From Tenebrio molitor (taxonomy: Eukaryota > Arthropoda > Insecta > Coleoptera > Tenebrionidae), in NCBI RefSeq assembly GCF_963966145.1, contig NC_091048.1, forward strand, positions 25,916,001 to 25,980,000: DNA of 64,000 nt. The letters are read 5' to 3'. The notes beneath the pieces were generated by a model that was not told the DNA's origin, ran no database searches, and worked only from the letters and a program-made list of their open reading frames with translations. Below, piece by piece: positions 1 to 10,595 of this stretch (the first letter of the stretch is position 1; each line of letters starts with the position of its first letter). The position numbers and the translations under genes are program-made.

Positions 1-64
1 ATGAGTGCTGAAATGGATTATTAGTACAGTCTTAGTAATGAAACACGATTGTAAAAGATTAAAA

Positions 65-70
65 TTTATT
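65..70 (-). promoter_or_regulatory. Putative polyadenylation signal of the K2P gene
   Basis: The minus strand reads AATAAA here, about 225 nt past the channel stop codon at 297-295. The spacing suits a short 3' UTR. No transcript end is visible, so this is a positional inference. Confidence 0.4.
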
Positions 71-294
71 TTTAAAAATTAGACAATTGTATAATAGCAT
101 AACTTAAACAAAAAATTTCTTATTGGGCCTACTCTAAGATATTATCACTCATAAGTTCACAGAACAGTCAACATTTGTTTAAAACACTCGATAGACTTTG
201 AATCTGTAACGTTACAGATTTTTTGGCACAGGAACATAGAACAAAAGCCAAAAAAATTATAAAGATATAAAATGATCGGATTCTTGTGGAGTTG

Positions 295-879
295 CTAACT
301 ATCCGGGTTCTTGGTGCTGGCCTCGCTCACTGTCACGCTCCCCAAACTCTTGGAATCGTGCATCGGAGGTATTTCGACGTTCTCGGGAGGCACCGTCGTG
401 ATGCTTCCGTCATCGTCAGTGACATTGATTCCGATAGTAGCGCCAATTTTGGTGGAAGCTTGCTTGAAGGTGTTACCTAGTTTCAATTGTACCACGTTGA
501 TGCACATCGACATCAGAGCCAAACCGAAGACTAGGTAGACAATAGAGACGATCATGCAGGCGGCATTATTCGGTACCATGTCGCCAAATCCGACGGTGGA
601 CATGGAAATGAAGACGAAATAGAACGAATCGAAGAAGCCCCAGCCTTCCCAGAGGCAGTAGATCAAGCCTCCCAAGAGAATGTAGATGATGAGGATCAAG
701 ATGGCGACGGAGATGGGCAAGTTGAATTCGTCGTCGATTTCGAAATTCGAAATGGCGGGGGTCACTGGTGTTTCTAATTGGTCGGTGGAGGGAGTGTCGG
801 GTTTTTCCGCGTCGGGGAAGATTGAAGGACGGCGGAAGGTTGCGATCTCGTACATCATCTGGGCCCCTTTGACGATTTC
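295..879 (-). CDS. K2P channel shared last coding exon (P2, TM3-TM4, C-terminus)
   Basis: The acceptor ccattttag precedes 879, and the exon opens with EIVKGAQMMYEI. It encodes an intracellular linker, TM3 (VAILILIIYILLGGLIYCLW), the second pore with STVGFGD, TM4 and a tail ending STKNPDS before the stop. It is used by both isoforms. Confidence 0.92.
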   Translation of the reverse strand, partial: EIVKGAQMMYEIATFRRPSIFPDAEKPDTPSTDQLETPVTPAISNFEIDDEFNLPISVAILILIIYILLGGLIYCLWEGWGFFDSFYFVFISMSTVGFGDMVPNNAACMIVSIVYLVFGLALMSMCINVVQLKLGNTFKQASTKIGATIGINVTDDDGSITTVPPENVEIPPMHDSKSLGSVTVSEASTKNPDS

Positions 880-2436
880 CTAAAATGGAAAATATACATT
901 TGGGTTGTGGGTACGGTCGGAAGTACGAGTAGTTACCTTGACGTGTGCCGTTTTCCGCACTGTCCGACAACTTCCCGTGTAGTAGAGTCGTCTGACGAAG
1001 GACCAGAGGAATTTGATGCATCTGGTGAAGAGCTTGCCGAAATCGGTCAAAGCTAGGAGAAAGAGAGGAATTCCGATGATAGCATAGACGATCGTCAAGG
1101 CTTTTCCAGTCTTAGTTTCAGGGTAAATGTGGCCATAACCTGAAACAATGAAGCAATACCTTTACAAGTTGCCGTCGATGGTTTGGTCGATGGTACCGAT
1201 GGTTGTAACAATGGAAAGACAGTAAACAATGGAATTTAGAAAGCTCCAAGATCTCTGGCCGCTGTACGTTTTCATCCCGGCTTCGTGCGCCACGTGAAGC
1301 TCTTCTTCGAATGTCCTCAGTTTGTTCCTCGCCAAGGACTTCCAGTCTTCCTCTCTCAAATTGTGGCTTCTGAGCCACAGCAAGTCAATGAAGTCTCTTT
1401 TAACTCGTTTCACTCCGCACTTGTAAAAATACTCGAAACTGCCTTCGACGAATTTGAACATGTAGCCGCCGAGGCCGCAGAAGACCATGATGACCATCAA
1501 CTCGCACAAGCATCGATTTTTCAAGATCCGTATCCTGCGACATTCGTCCTTCATGTCCCGTTTGAACATGCGGAAGTTATCGATCAATTCTTTTATGGTG
1601 AAGACGCGAATCACGCCGAAGAGTTGCCTAAACCGGAAGTCCGGTTTGACCACGGCTTTGGTCGCGACAACGTTCGACGTTTTGGGGTCTAAGATTTCGA
1701 TGATCTTCGTGGAAGTCGCTCTTTGTTTTCTCCTTTGCCTCACGAACTCTTTTACTTCGGGTCTGAAAGGTTTGGGAGCTGGAGGTATGTCTTCGACAGT
1801 GCTGGTATCCGAGTCTTTAGGCACCGGTACGGGAGGGGAGTCGTCCAAAAGCTGAGCTTTCCGGAAGCTTTCGATCAGTTCTTCTTGAGTGAAGGCGTGA
1901 GGCGCCGACTGACTCCGCTTCACTTGTTCTTTGTCGAATTTCTTCAGCGTTTCGCGACCTCTGTTGGCCGCCGCCGCCAGCCCCTTCTTGGTCTTGTTGA
2001 AGAGGTTGACAACCTCGGTCTGCGCCATCTCGGTCAGACTTTCGCGCTTCCTGTACTCGTCGATCACCTGTTTGGAGAAGCTTTGCGACTTCTTGATCGT
2101 AACCACCGGCTTCTCCAGATCAGTCACTTCCGGTTCGGACTTGGAATCGTTCTGTTTACTCACTGTTCTCTTCCTCCTCCGGCGCTCGGGCGTCTTCGGC
2201 CTCTGTTCGGGCACATCCTCGTCGGTGGTCGTCTTGTCGTCCACCTCTTTGACAGGCGTCTGGTCCCGTCGATTGGCACTCCGTCGTTTCGTATAAGTCC
2301 GTCGTTTCTTCGCAATCGACGCACTGTGCACTTGCTCCGGCGTCACCAAGGCCTCGATGCGGGCCATGTCGATTTCTTCGCCTTGGGGTTCATTCGCTTC
2401 GCTCGGGTTCTCCGCGGGTGCTTGCGGCGCATCCAT
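295..2436 (-). CDS. Two-pore-domain (TWIK-like) potassium channel, isoform A with long N-terminus
   Basis: This is the gene span for isoform A. Joining 2436-1197, 1139-937 and 879-295 gives 2028 nt, or 675 aa, with matching phases (1 then 0). K2P subunits are membrane leak K+ channels that dimerise to set resting potential. Residues 1-300 form a charged, Ser/Thr-rich cytoplasmic N-terminus, which is unusually long for the family. TM1 is about 311-331 and the first pore helix about 396-411, followed by the filter TIGYG completed across the splice. TM2 contains IIGIPLFLLAL. The second filter is TVGFGD, followed by TM4 and a short acidic tail. The start ATG at 2436 follows an in-frame stop 15 nt upstream. 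RSQSAP at 174-179 fits a mode-I 14-3-3 site. The family is certain from the two filters; the exact orthologue is not assigned. Confidence 0.9.
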
Positions 2437-5400
2437 TATTTCGAGACTAAGTTAATTTTAGACGTCGAGGCTGGATTTGGGAGCGAGTTGGCGGCGGCCG
2501 AGATAGATGGAGCCCGAAACGCGTGGGTATTTTTAAATGGACCCCAACGGGTAAATCATCTATTTATTTTATTCGTATGGGCGATGGCGATTCGGGATGC
2601 AAACATTCATTTATGACCGCCCGATTTACACCGACTTAATTAGTTCCGACTAAACGGATGTGCCACGTTCATTGATTGGATTCGATTGTAAAACCGGGAA
2701 TTAAGAGGTTTCGGTGCCCGTGACGCAACGAACAGATGCAGACGATTTGTATTGTTGGTTGTATAATAAATCAAAAATCTAAAACGCCTCGATTTCTTCG
2801 GCAGTCGATAACAGACGCGGAATAAAAGTTGCCAATAAAATGTTGCACATGTCAAGCAATAAAAATTGGGATTATTAGTTTGCAAGTCAAATAAACACTC
2901 CAGGTGTTTACAAAAACACTGGAATAAAACGTGAATCATGGCCATCGTCAAGATTATTATTCAAAAGTTTGCGAAAATAAAGTTTTGGACGTTACGCTCG
3001 GTTTATGCAGTCTTCGACGAGGTGCTGCATCTCGTCTTGCATTCGTAAATTTAGAAGTCTTTCGTCTTGTGTCATGAATCACGCGTTCATCGGAAGCTTC
3101 ATCTTAAAATTTCCTATTAAATGGAAGTCTGGATGTAATTATTTATGACTTGACGAATGAGTCTCCGCATTAATCAGACAACTTGGTCGATATTCCAAGG
3201 CATAATTCACTTCACTGTGTACTTTTGATCAAATCAACACTGTCATGTGTATCTGCAGTGCAATTGGGTGCAGCGATAAACCTTCCAGATAAATTTTAAA
3301 TTTAGATGCACTATCGAAACAGGACCACTCGATGCAATTTTCCACCTCTCGGCTTTAGATTATTTTCAAAACAAGTTTGTAGATTAATATTTTGAAGTTT
3401 CGGAAGCACTCTTGGTTTATTACCGGCAGAACTGCACGAGAGCAGCTCTTTATGACGACCGACAATAAGCGGAACTTTTGAAATCTCAATAAGTTTGTTT
3501 AATGTTTATAGAATTTTACATGTTTACTACTAAAATGAACAACTTTAAGTGTGTTTGATTTTAAGATCTTTCACAACATTTCCAGCAGTAATAAATTGCA
3601 CGTTTAACAGCCTCATAAGTTATATGGCATCTAAATTCGCAAAAAATCGGTATTAAAGGAGCTAATCGGTGTTCCTCTCTGTTTTTTTAATGCATTTTTA
3701 AACGTGGAAATGTTTCCGGCTCGAGGAATATTTGGGTGTGCCGCAGGGTTGCCCTTTCAATCTCCATCACCTGTCCTATTTCCCGGATCAATTATCGCGG
3801 TTGTTGGCAACGGAATTGCAACGGTGACGAAACCGACCTAGATCCAATCGCGACAGTTGAGTTATCGCCCTTCCAGAGGGAAAGTCTTCGCGCCGGTTAA
3901 TTCGGGAACGTCGGGCCCAAATTAGAAATAAAGCGTTGCACTTTCCATTGTATCAATTTTGCGTCGAGCGTGGGTCAAACACCGTCATATTTTTAGGCGA
4001 CACATAGTTGGCTCACAATTTCTCATATCTGTGTGACACCTAACGGCCAGAGATAAACACTATTGATTTATCGTGGGTTAGTCATGAGGAATTTCTCGGT
4101 AAATGAGATTTTTTGCTAGGCTGCACAAGTCGCCAAAATAAATCACCTCACCTATGCTGGTGTAGACCGTGCCGCAGAAGACAATGGAATTCCAAAACGT
4201 CCATATTTTGTTATCTATCCCGTTGATCACAGCCAGTTTGTGCGATGAGTAATAGTTCCCCATTCTACGTTCGTAATTGGACTCGATGTGTCTCGACGCC
4301 TCCCCTATCCACTCCTCCAAGGACTTTTCCACCGGGGTTCGGACAGATGTTATTCTTAATTCCTTGAGTAGGTCGTCTCTCGCTCTCGCTAAATCTAATT
4401 CTACGGCTGATTCGGCCTGGCCTGGAAAAGAAGTGATTTTGTAATTATTCATTCAAATTGAATCGCAGTTTTGGTTCGGTTGGACCGCGAAAATTTCGGT
4501 GAAATTCCTTTGAAACCATTGCCAATGTTTCCTCCGCTAATTTCTGGCGTGGTTTAACTCGCCACTAGTAATTACAAATTACAACCAAAGCAATTAATCT
4601 GATTCCCATTTTTAACCGAAACACAAAGAATCCTGCAGGACTTTGTTCACGCAAAACTTGTCTCGATCACGAAAATACGGGGGAAGCGATGTTGCACCTG
4701 TTGCAAGGCCAAATACCAGAAATATCTTAACAATCTAGTGCTAGTGCATCTGCATAAAATGACTGTTGAGATTTTTTTCAAACTGAAGACTTGAATCATA
4801 CTCTTGTGTGACTATTGATGATAATTTTGAGTCACCATCACCACGCTCGATGAATCAGTACAATATTTTTAAGTGGATCGAAAATCTTTTATTTACTTTA
4901 TAAAATAATAAATGGCATTCCTCCAAGTGTTATCTCTTTTGCGTCAAAGTGACGCGTCCGATTTTGAAACTCAGCACCGTCCAGATTTTTTCTTTGTTAC
5001 CCAAAAACTTTGATTGCGATTTCGGGCACGTTTGCTATTAAATAACATGGAATTATATTTAGCAATCGTCAATATAGAAAGTCCGATGCCAAAATTCCAT
5101 GTTGCGTCTGGTCACTTATTTTTAAATTTGTTGTTATTGTTAATTATGTAATTTGGAGCAATTTTCTTAACATAGAACACGCGCAAATTCCCAACTTCAA
5201 CAAATTAATGTTGTTGATGAAATTAATAAATTAGCTGCGCTGATTTATTGTGTTAGTATTCGGGAAAATTATGGCCGGGTCATATTTACGCGGAACTGGT
5301 GAACGATGGCCAGCGCGAGGGGCCGATTTGGTTCGATTGAGTGACCGTGGTGCTGCGGAATTGAGGCATCACCGAAAAAACTGACATGTTGCATCACGAC

Positions 5401-6174
5401 AAACGATTTATTTTGGTCTTCACTAATGGATTTTGGTCGAAGTGAATCGGAAGAGTTTAGCCCCATTAGACAGCGTTATAAGATGCGCGAAATATGTGCC
5501 AGAAAATAATTGTTCGAGTGTTTTCAAACAAATCCATTTGGAAAATTTATTATAATCTAATAATTAATCTGCTTCACTAACAATTGCCCATTAGTTTCGC
5601 CCAAAAAATTTTATTTTTAGGAATTTTTGTTTATAATCTCAGCTCTCTTTTGAATATTTACCCGGTTTATTATAAACAAAAAATTGTAAACAAAGTTATT
5701 GCAGTTTAAAAATAACACGTCGTTCATCATCAAATACACTGACATGCTTTTTGACGTGACTTCGTCAAACTTTTCACATCAAGCAAGTTGTTTCGTACCT
5801 TCGATGACTTCGAACACTAGGGCGCCTCCTATGGTGTAGAGAAGCAAAACGATGGTCAAGAACATGTGCGTGAACCATTTTCGACTCCACGCTCTCAGCT
5901 TGTTGTACATCCAATAGGCACATTTTTCCCCGAAGCCGAGTCCCGACTTGGTGAAGTCTTTGATCCCGTGCAACTGATCGATGAAGATGGACTGTTTCCT
6001 GACGTACGGGTTGGGGGTGGGTGCCGAGCTCGTGGTGTACTGTTGGGGCCATTGGCGGTCTTGCGGGGTCGGTATCATCAACGTGGGTCTAGTCTGGGCG
6101 AAACCGACCTGCTTCCTGGAAGCTGCAGAAGTCGGTGCCGATTTGATCGAAGTTGAGTCACTCGCGGATTCCAT
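295..6174 (-). CDS. Two-pore-domain (TWIK-like) potassium channel, isoform B with alternative 5' half
   Basis: This is the gene span for isoform B. Joining 6174-5799, 4421-4152, 1139-937 and 879-295 gives 1434 nt, or 477 aa, with phases 1, 1 and 0. The first exon encodes a 99-residue Ser/Thr/Pro-rich N-terminus and TM1 (about 100-123, core FLTIVLLLYTIGGALVF). The second encodes the extracellular cap helices and first pore helix (FWNSIVFCGTVYTSIG), ending with a phase-1 donor inside the filter. Splicing to 1139 completes TSIGYGH. Everything after that is shared with isoform A. The ATG at 6174 is preceded by an in-frame stop. The two halves cannot be in one channel, since each has its own TM1 and P1, so alternative promoters or mutually exclusive 5' exons are inferred. 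Confidence 0.85.
937..1139 (-). CDS. K2P channel shared exon (end of first filter, TM2)
   Basis: The acceptor tttcag precedes 1139 and the donor CAAG|GTAACT follows 937. The exon completes the Gly-Tyr-Gly of the first filter and then encodes HIYPETKTGKALTIVYAI and TM2. It is 203 nt long and accepts phase 1 from either upstream half. Confidence 0.9.
1197..2436 (-). CDS. K2P isoform A-specific exon (long N-terminus, TM1, first pore)
   Basis: This is a single 1240-nt exon from the ATG at 2436 to the donor ATCG|GTACCA. It encodes 413 aa plus one base. Basic clusters (KKRRTYTKRR, RRRRKR) and acidic or proline-rich stretches fill residues 40-240. TM1 and the first pore helix follow. It lies inside the first large intron interval of isoform B, which is the expected layout for an alternative first exon with its own promoter. 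Confidence 0.88.
2437..4151. other. Non-coding: upstream of isoform A exon and intron of isoform B
   Basis: No convincing coding exon or mobile element is visible here. The minus strand has a TATA-like TAAAAATA around 2534-2527, about 90 nt before the isoform A ATG. This is a weak hint that isoform A has its own promoter nearby. Confidence 0.4.
4152..4421 (-). CDS. K2P isoform B-specific exon (cap and first pore helix)
   Basis: The acceptor ctttccag precedes 4421 and the donor ATAG|GTGAGG follows 4152. The exon is 270 nt, so phase 1 is preserved. It encodes 90 residues from QAESAVELDL to VYTSIG. The pore-helix sequence parallels the isoform A exon (both have WxFxNSIVxC), but the cap region does not align obviously. 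Confidence 0.87.
4422..5798. other. K2P isoform B intron
   Basis: This is AT-rich non-coding sequence with no recognised element. Short open frames inside it lack splice context or codon-like composition. Confidence 0.5.
5799..6174 (-). CDS. K2P isoform B first coding exon (N-terminus and TM1)
   Basis: The exon runs from the ATG at 6174-6172 (MESASDSTSIK) to the donor GAAG|GTACGA, 376 nt, ending in phase 1. The next residue, Gly, is completed by exon 4421. The hydrophobic stretch near the end is TM1. Confidence 0.85.
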
Positions 6175-6554
6175 CACGACGCAACGGTTCTTATCACACT
6201 TTCACATCTTATCAAAACGTGGAACTCTTGTTTGGGTTGGCGCGTTTTGCCGGCAAACCAGCATGACGGAGGGTCTAGCAGATACAGAGCGTCTCGACAC
6301 AGTTGCACTCTGTCGGATATGACGCCGTTTGTTTCTACTGTTTTATAAATATTTCCGTCGACGTTGCTGTCATTTTCGCTTAGTTTTTTCGAAAGCGTCG
6401 ACGGTTTATTCGCGGGATCTGGCGCTGCTCGGTCATTCTCTGTCGCATTTGAATGATTCTCGTCGATCAAGAAGGAAATGTAAGTGGGGCGAAACGAGGA
6501 TAAAGAAGGTTTTGTTTGATTTACTAGACACAGATTTGTAGGTTTGCACGGCAT
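6174..6554 (-). other. 126-codon upstream ORF overlapping the isoform B start
   Basis: An ATG at 6554 opens a 126-codon frame whose TGA overlaps the isoform B ATG (TGATG), in a different frame. The predicted peptide is polar and acidic (ENDRAAPDPANKPS) and not obviously random. It could be a long regulatory uORF in the isoform B leader, an exon spliced elsewhere, or chance. No good internal donor was found. Confidence 0.3.
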
Positions 6555-7390
6555 CTGTACGTCGGATTCTAGTCTTTGCCAGAGTAATCACGAAATTGTG
6601 AAATACTCTGTTATGTTATTAATAAATCTAATGTTAGAAGAAAATTTGCTGTGGTGGCTTTAAGGTGAGGCCATAAAATAAATACGACGTGCTGCTCGGA
6701 AAGATTACTTTTATTAACAGTAATTTGGTTGTAACATTTTAATTTTTTCCTTTATTATTTATATTACAATGAATTTTATGGTATACTCGATGATTCTGTC
6801 CTCAAAACGGTTTTAGAGTTTTCATTTCTTTATAATTTTATGTGCAACGACAGATAAACAGTTCAGGAGTGTGTTTAAAGTGATAACAGTTCATAATTTA
6901 ATAAGAATGAAATAAATTACGAAAAGGAGAACAAGACATACATCATCAGGGTAATCATCTTTATTAATGTATCTTGGACAACCTGAAGATTAGTTTGCTA
7001 AATTGTTTTTTTATTCGTCTTTTGGACGTAAAAGTTGTAAACGTTTTTTTCGAATGGTAATAAAATCTTTTTTAAATATTTATTATTATTATTTATTACC
7101 TTCCCCCGTCATTTCCTATCAGATTTATTAATTTCTTTCACGCTCAGTTCCTCCTTCATCGTCACCTGTCTGCCAATATTTTTCTTGACACTTTCCTAGC
7201 AAATTTTATTTCCATTTCAGGTCTAAATTTTGTGAATATCTTTTTTTGTCTTGTTCTGAACATTTTGCCAAGATATTTCGGGATTTTAACGTCCTCTTTA
7301 GACACAAACTTCCGTGTGGCAACAATACTTTAACAATACGAAAAAATAAGTTTATCAAAATGTCCTCTTTTCTCCTTTGACTTGTCTTAT
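6555..7390. other. Non-coding, AT-rich
   Basis: No gene or repeat is recognised. The isoform B promoter may lie in the first few hundred bases, but no clear core element was seen. Confidence 0.4.
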
Positions 7391-7560
7391 CAAGATGAGA
7401 ATGACCCAAAAATACTTTTCAAGGTCAAGGAAGTGTAAAAAACGATTTGACCCCTTCAGAAGCCAGATCTCAATCTCATAGAACCTTTGTGGGATGAGCT
7501 GGATAGAAAAGGACTTCAAACAATCTATATCGTCTATGGAAATGTCTTAAATGAATGACG
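7391..7560 (+). pseudogene. Tc1/mariner-type transposase C-terminal relic
   Basis: One plus-strand frame reads YQDENDPK and, after two in-frame stops, QKPDLNLIEPLWDELDRK. These match the conserved Tc1-family pattern of a QDNDPKH-like block followed by SPDLNPIEnLWdeL, which contains the second catalytic Asp and the final catalytic position. The stops at 7436 and between the blocks show it is dead. No terminal repeats were matched to it. Confidence 0.75.
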
Positions 7561-7648
7561 AATGTGTATTGACACTTTATTTTTTTAAATCTTCACACAT
7601 CTTTTTATTCACATACATTTTTACACATTCCTATGTATAAGCTTATAA

Positions 7649-7851
7649 CGGGTGTTCATTTAAATTTTCCCTCAAAGCTGGCGTTGAACAGTCGATTGTG
7701 AACGCACCACTCGTCAGTCTGCAGAGTAAAAACACAAACAACGCAAAAGTGAGGTTAGATTTAAACAGCTGATCCGAGATCTGTAAACCGCAGTGCGTTC
7801 ACAATCGACTCTTCAACGCCTACTTTGAAGATGAATTTAAATGAACACCCG
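7649..7851. mobile_element. Palindromic MITE, CGGGTGTTCA family, copy 1
   Basis: This is a 203-bp element with long imperfect inverted repeats from CGGGTGTTCATTTAAATT at the left to the complementary AATTTAAATGAACACCCG at the right. The arms share blocks such as CAGTCGATTGTGAACGCACC. Related copies lie at 22945, 41134, 46091, 47999, 51380 and 57327. It has no coding capacity. The target duplication is unclear, so the superfamily is not assigned. Confidence 0.85.
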
Positions 7852-8052
7852 ATTTGTGGCGCCTCAATAAAAATCTAATCAAAAGTGCTTTGTTATACAT
7901 TTTATTTTTCGTATTTACGGGCAAAAATGATTGGAGAATGATTTGCCACTTAGCTAAATGTAACATATTATGCTGCACATGCGTTCCTAGAATTTTTCAA
8001 GGCACACTTGATCAGAATTTTTTGTAAACGCCCGATATATCGTAAGTATATC

Positions 8053-9136
8053 TAAAGTCCATTCACGTTGGATTTTCCTAGTCAAGGTCAAATAATACAA
8101 TATTGTGGCGGTGTGATTTTTACTTCAAAAATGCTTTAGCTGTGTATGCCACCAATACGGGCTGATAAAGTAACCAAGTCATTGGTAGAGTGTAGTGGTT
8201 ATGTTATTCGCTGTCAGCAAAGAAACAGTCATTTTTCAAATATTGTTTTTAGAGGATAACAATAGGTAATAATACATCCATTTTGTTATCATTTGCACTA
8301 AAAATAGTGTCAGTTGTTAATCGGTATGATAGGATTAGGAACGTATCTACAATAGGTACCTAACTCCTACCTACTGGTGTTGTATTTTTCTGCTTGCGTT
8401 GTTGATTAAGTGAAAAAACCCTTAATGACTACAGTGATGACTGATGAGGAACCCGAATAAGTTATAGAAAATGAACCCAATAGGAAATTGTGTGAAGTTT
8501 CTTTCATTGGAAGCGATGGAAGTAAGGAATGCACCTAAATGATGGAACAAATTTGGCCATAAAATTTCAGTTATTCAGAGACACTTATACGTTTTGATTG
8601 TGGTTGTGACGTTTCAAGAATGTATTGTTACAATTGCATACCACAAAAGAAAGGTGTGTTTTGATTTTTAATGATTTTTTTCTAATTTAAGTTTTTTCGA
8701 TGTACACATTACCTTTAAAATAACGTTGTATTGTTAAAACTGCTCAATAAAGGTCGTAAATAGATTATAATCATGTTAATACATACAATACATCAAATAT
8801 TAAAGGATTCTGACTAATTAATTTTCGAACTGAAGCTATTTTTTCTTGAGTCCGTATTAGCTTGCGGGTTTCGTCACATTACGTCAGTTGTGGAAGGTTA
8901 ACCCAATTTTAAAATTAACCTTTTTTCTTTTCGCCATGGTAAAATCACCCAGGAATAGAATTTTATAAAAAAATCTGTGACTTTATTTCACACGTCAAAC
9001 TAACATTCAAAATTAAAGACGTCAAATCGCTCTATCACGAATTAAACACGATAATGTAAAAATTACTAGGAAAGGAGGCGCAGGCTTGCAACGTGACAAC
9101 AATTTAGCAGAGAAAATCCAACGTGAATGGACTTTA
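8053..9136. mobile_element. Terminal-inverted-repeat element, 1.08 kb
   Basis: The ends read TAAAGTCCATTCACGTTGGA and its exact complement, continuing about 24 bp inward. TA at both ends is compatible with a Tc1/mariner-type TA target. The interior has no long open frame. A short stretch around 8590-8640 could encode a Cys-rich remnant, but stops interrupt it. It is probably non-autonomous or decayed. Confidence 0.75.
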
Positions 9137-9238
9137 TCTGTTTATTTTATTGATTCTTTTTTTTTCTGCTCTTTCTAAATAACATTATTGTAGATATTTC
9201 GCTAACATAATAAGTATGTAATAATAATAATTATTTTA

Positions 9239-9698
9239 AATAAACAACAAAAGCAAGCATATCTTTTAGATATAGCCGTTCCAAATTCACACAATATAAC
9301 ACAGACATATAACACAAAAATTAATAAATATTTAGAACTCTCCGTTGCTATGAGAAATCGTTGGTGTTTAGAAAAAAATTCGATTTTACCATTTACAATT
9401 TCAGCAACAGGAATAGTACCGCAATCTCTTTTTAAAAATTTAAAAATTTTGGACTTAGAGAACACATTGGTGGTTGAAATTCAAAAAGGTATATTATTAT
9501 ACTCATGTCATATCGTAAGGAAATTCCTTAACATTGACACAGAACATAAAACACAAAAAAGTCAAAATGTGGAGGCGAGACGCCGGTAATTATGTTGATA
9601 AGCACTGCACTATTACTTGATAGTATTATCCGTAATAGTGTATGTACTCCGGCAAAATTGCCGTGCCGCCGGGTGGAGGTGGGATACGAAAAAAAAAA
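9239..9698 (+). pseudogene. LINE retrotransposon 3' end with poly-A tail
   Basis: An open frame from at least 9239 to the stop at 9589 encodes blocks typical of the C-terminus of insect LINE polyproteins: AYLLDIAVPNSHNITQTY, then ISATGIVPQSL, then LYSCHIVRKFLN. A GC-rich 3' UTR (GCCGCCGGGTGGAGG) and an A-tract at about 9688 follow, as expected for target-primed insertion. The 5' part is missing, so it is a truncated dead copy. The region before the frame resembles the restriction-like endonuclease domain seen at 16385-16685, suggesting an R2-type relative. Clade assignment is inference. Confidence 0.75.
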
Positions 9699-10482
9699 AA
9701 AAATTAAGAATTATCTTTTAAATTTACTTGGTGCACTGGAAGCATAAGTCGAAAGTTGATATAAAATCTAAAACGATACAAAACAGTAATTTTCCGTATT
9801 GTTTTAGTTTTCTTTTCTAGAGCATTTTCATTTCAGTCTTCTTTGAGAGAACCCAGACTAGATTTTTCAATATTTCCCCGACACCAAGACAGATTTTCCT
9901 TTTGCCACATCGCAAGGAAATGTCTCTTGGACGTTTCTAAATTGATTAATTCGGAAAAATCGCAAACCTGCACCGATTTTATTCCCGCTTTTATTTCTGT
10001 GCGTTAAAATATTATAGGATATTAAATTAATTCAGCGTAGCAGATACGGATACACGTTTAAGTAATACTGATATAAATTTAGAATTTTACGATGCTGACT
10101 CTCATACTAGATGATTATATTCAACCCTAAATAATTTCGATTCGATTCCGCCTCTGTTTATTTTTTTTGCGGATACCTATATATTTTTCCCAGTGATAAA
10201 TAGATAACCTCATATTTTTCCTGCATGTTCTACTTTCGAAAAAAAAAAAATCTAAAATAATCCCGATAACAAAAACACCTCGCATTCCGTGCTATTTTCC
10301 GCAAGTTGATTGACTCGAATGTAATAACAAAATCCGTGACATCTTCAATTCGTAAAAACAATGACGTATCGCTCGACTCGGCTGAGACTCGATCTAAATT
10401 TAGACCTTTCCATGAGACACTGATAATCGAACTCCCACCACACTAAAAATACAAACGCCGTCACTGATATTACACCAATCTA
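9699..10482. other. Intergenic, AT-rich, nothing recognised
   Basis: Several A/T tracts are present. No coding, RNA or repeat signature was found. Confidence 0.4.
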
Positions 10483-10488
10483 TTTATT
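10483..10488 (-). promoter_or_regulatory. Putative polyadenylation signal of the lysine-rich gene
   Basis: The minus strand reads AATAAA about 110 nt after the stop codon at 10598-10596. Confidence 0.5.
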
Positions 10489-10595
10489 GACATCACACCT
10501 GTTGTTGTTATTTCAAACGATCGTGAACAGGAATCCTGCCAGGTCTCGAGCTCCGTTCCGATCCTGACCGTTAGATGGTGCATCCTGTCCGCGCG

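Noticed and set aside
1118..1378. Minus-strand frame reading past the isoform A donor
   Set aside because: It is an alternative frame of the same exon; the pore sequence is in the other frame and the splice donor explains the boundary.
286..2616. Long plus-strand open frames opposite the K2P exons (for example 1723-2616)
   Set aside because: They are antisense shadows of the GC-rich minus-strand coding exons and show no domain of their own.
2640..2951. 103-codon minus-strand frame upstream of isoform A
   Set aside because: It begins without context, has no domain and lies in AT-rich intron sequence.
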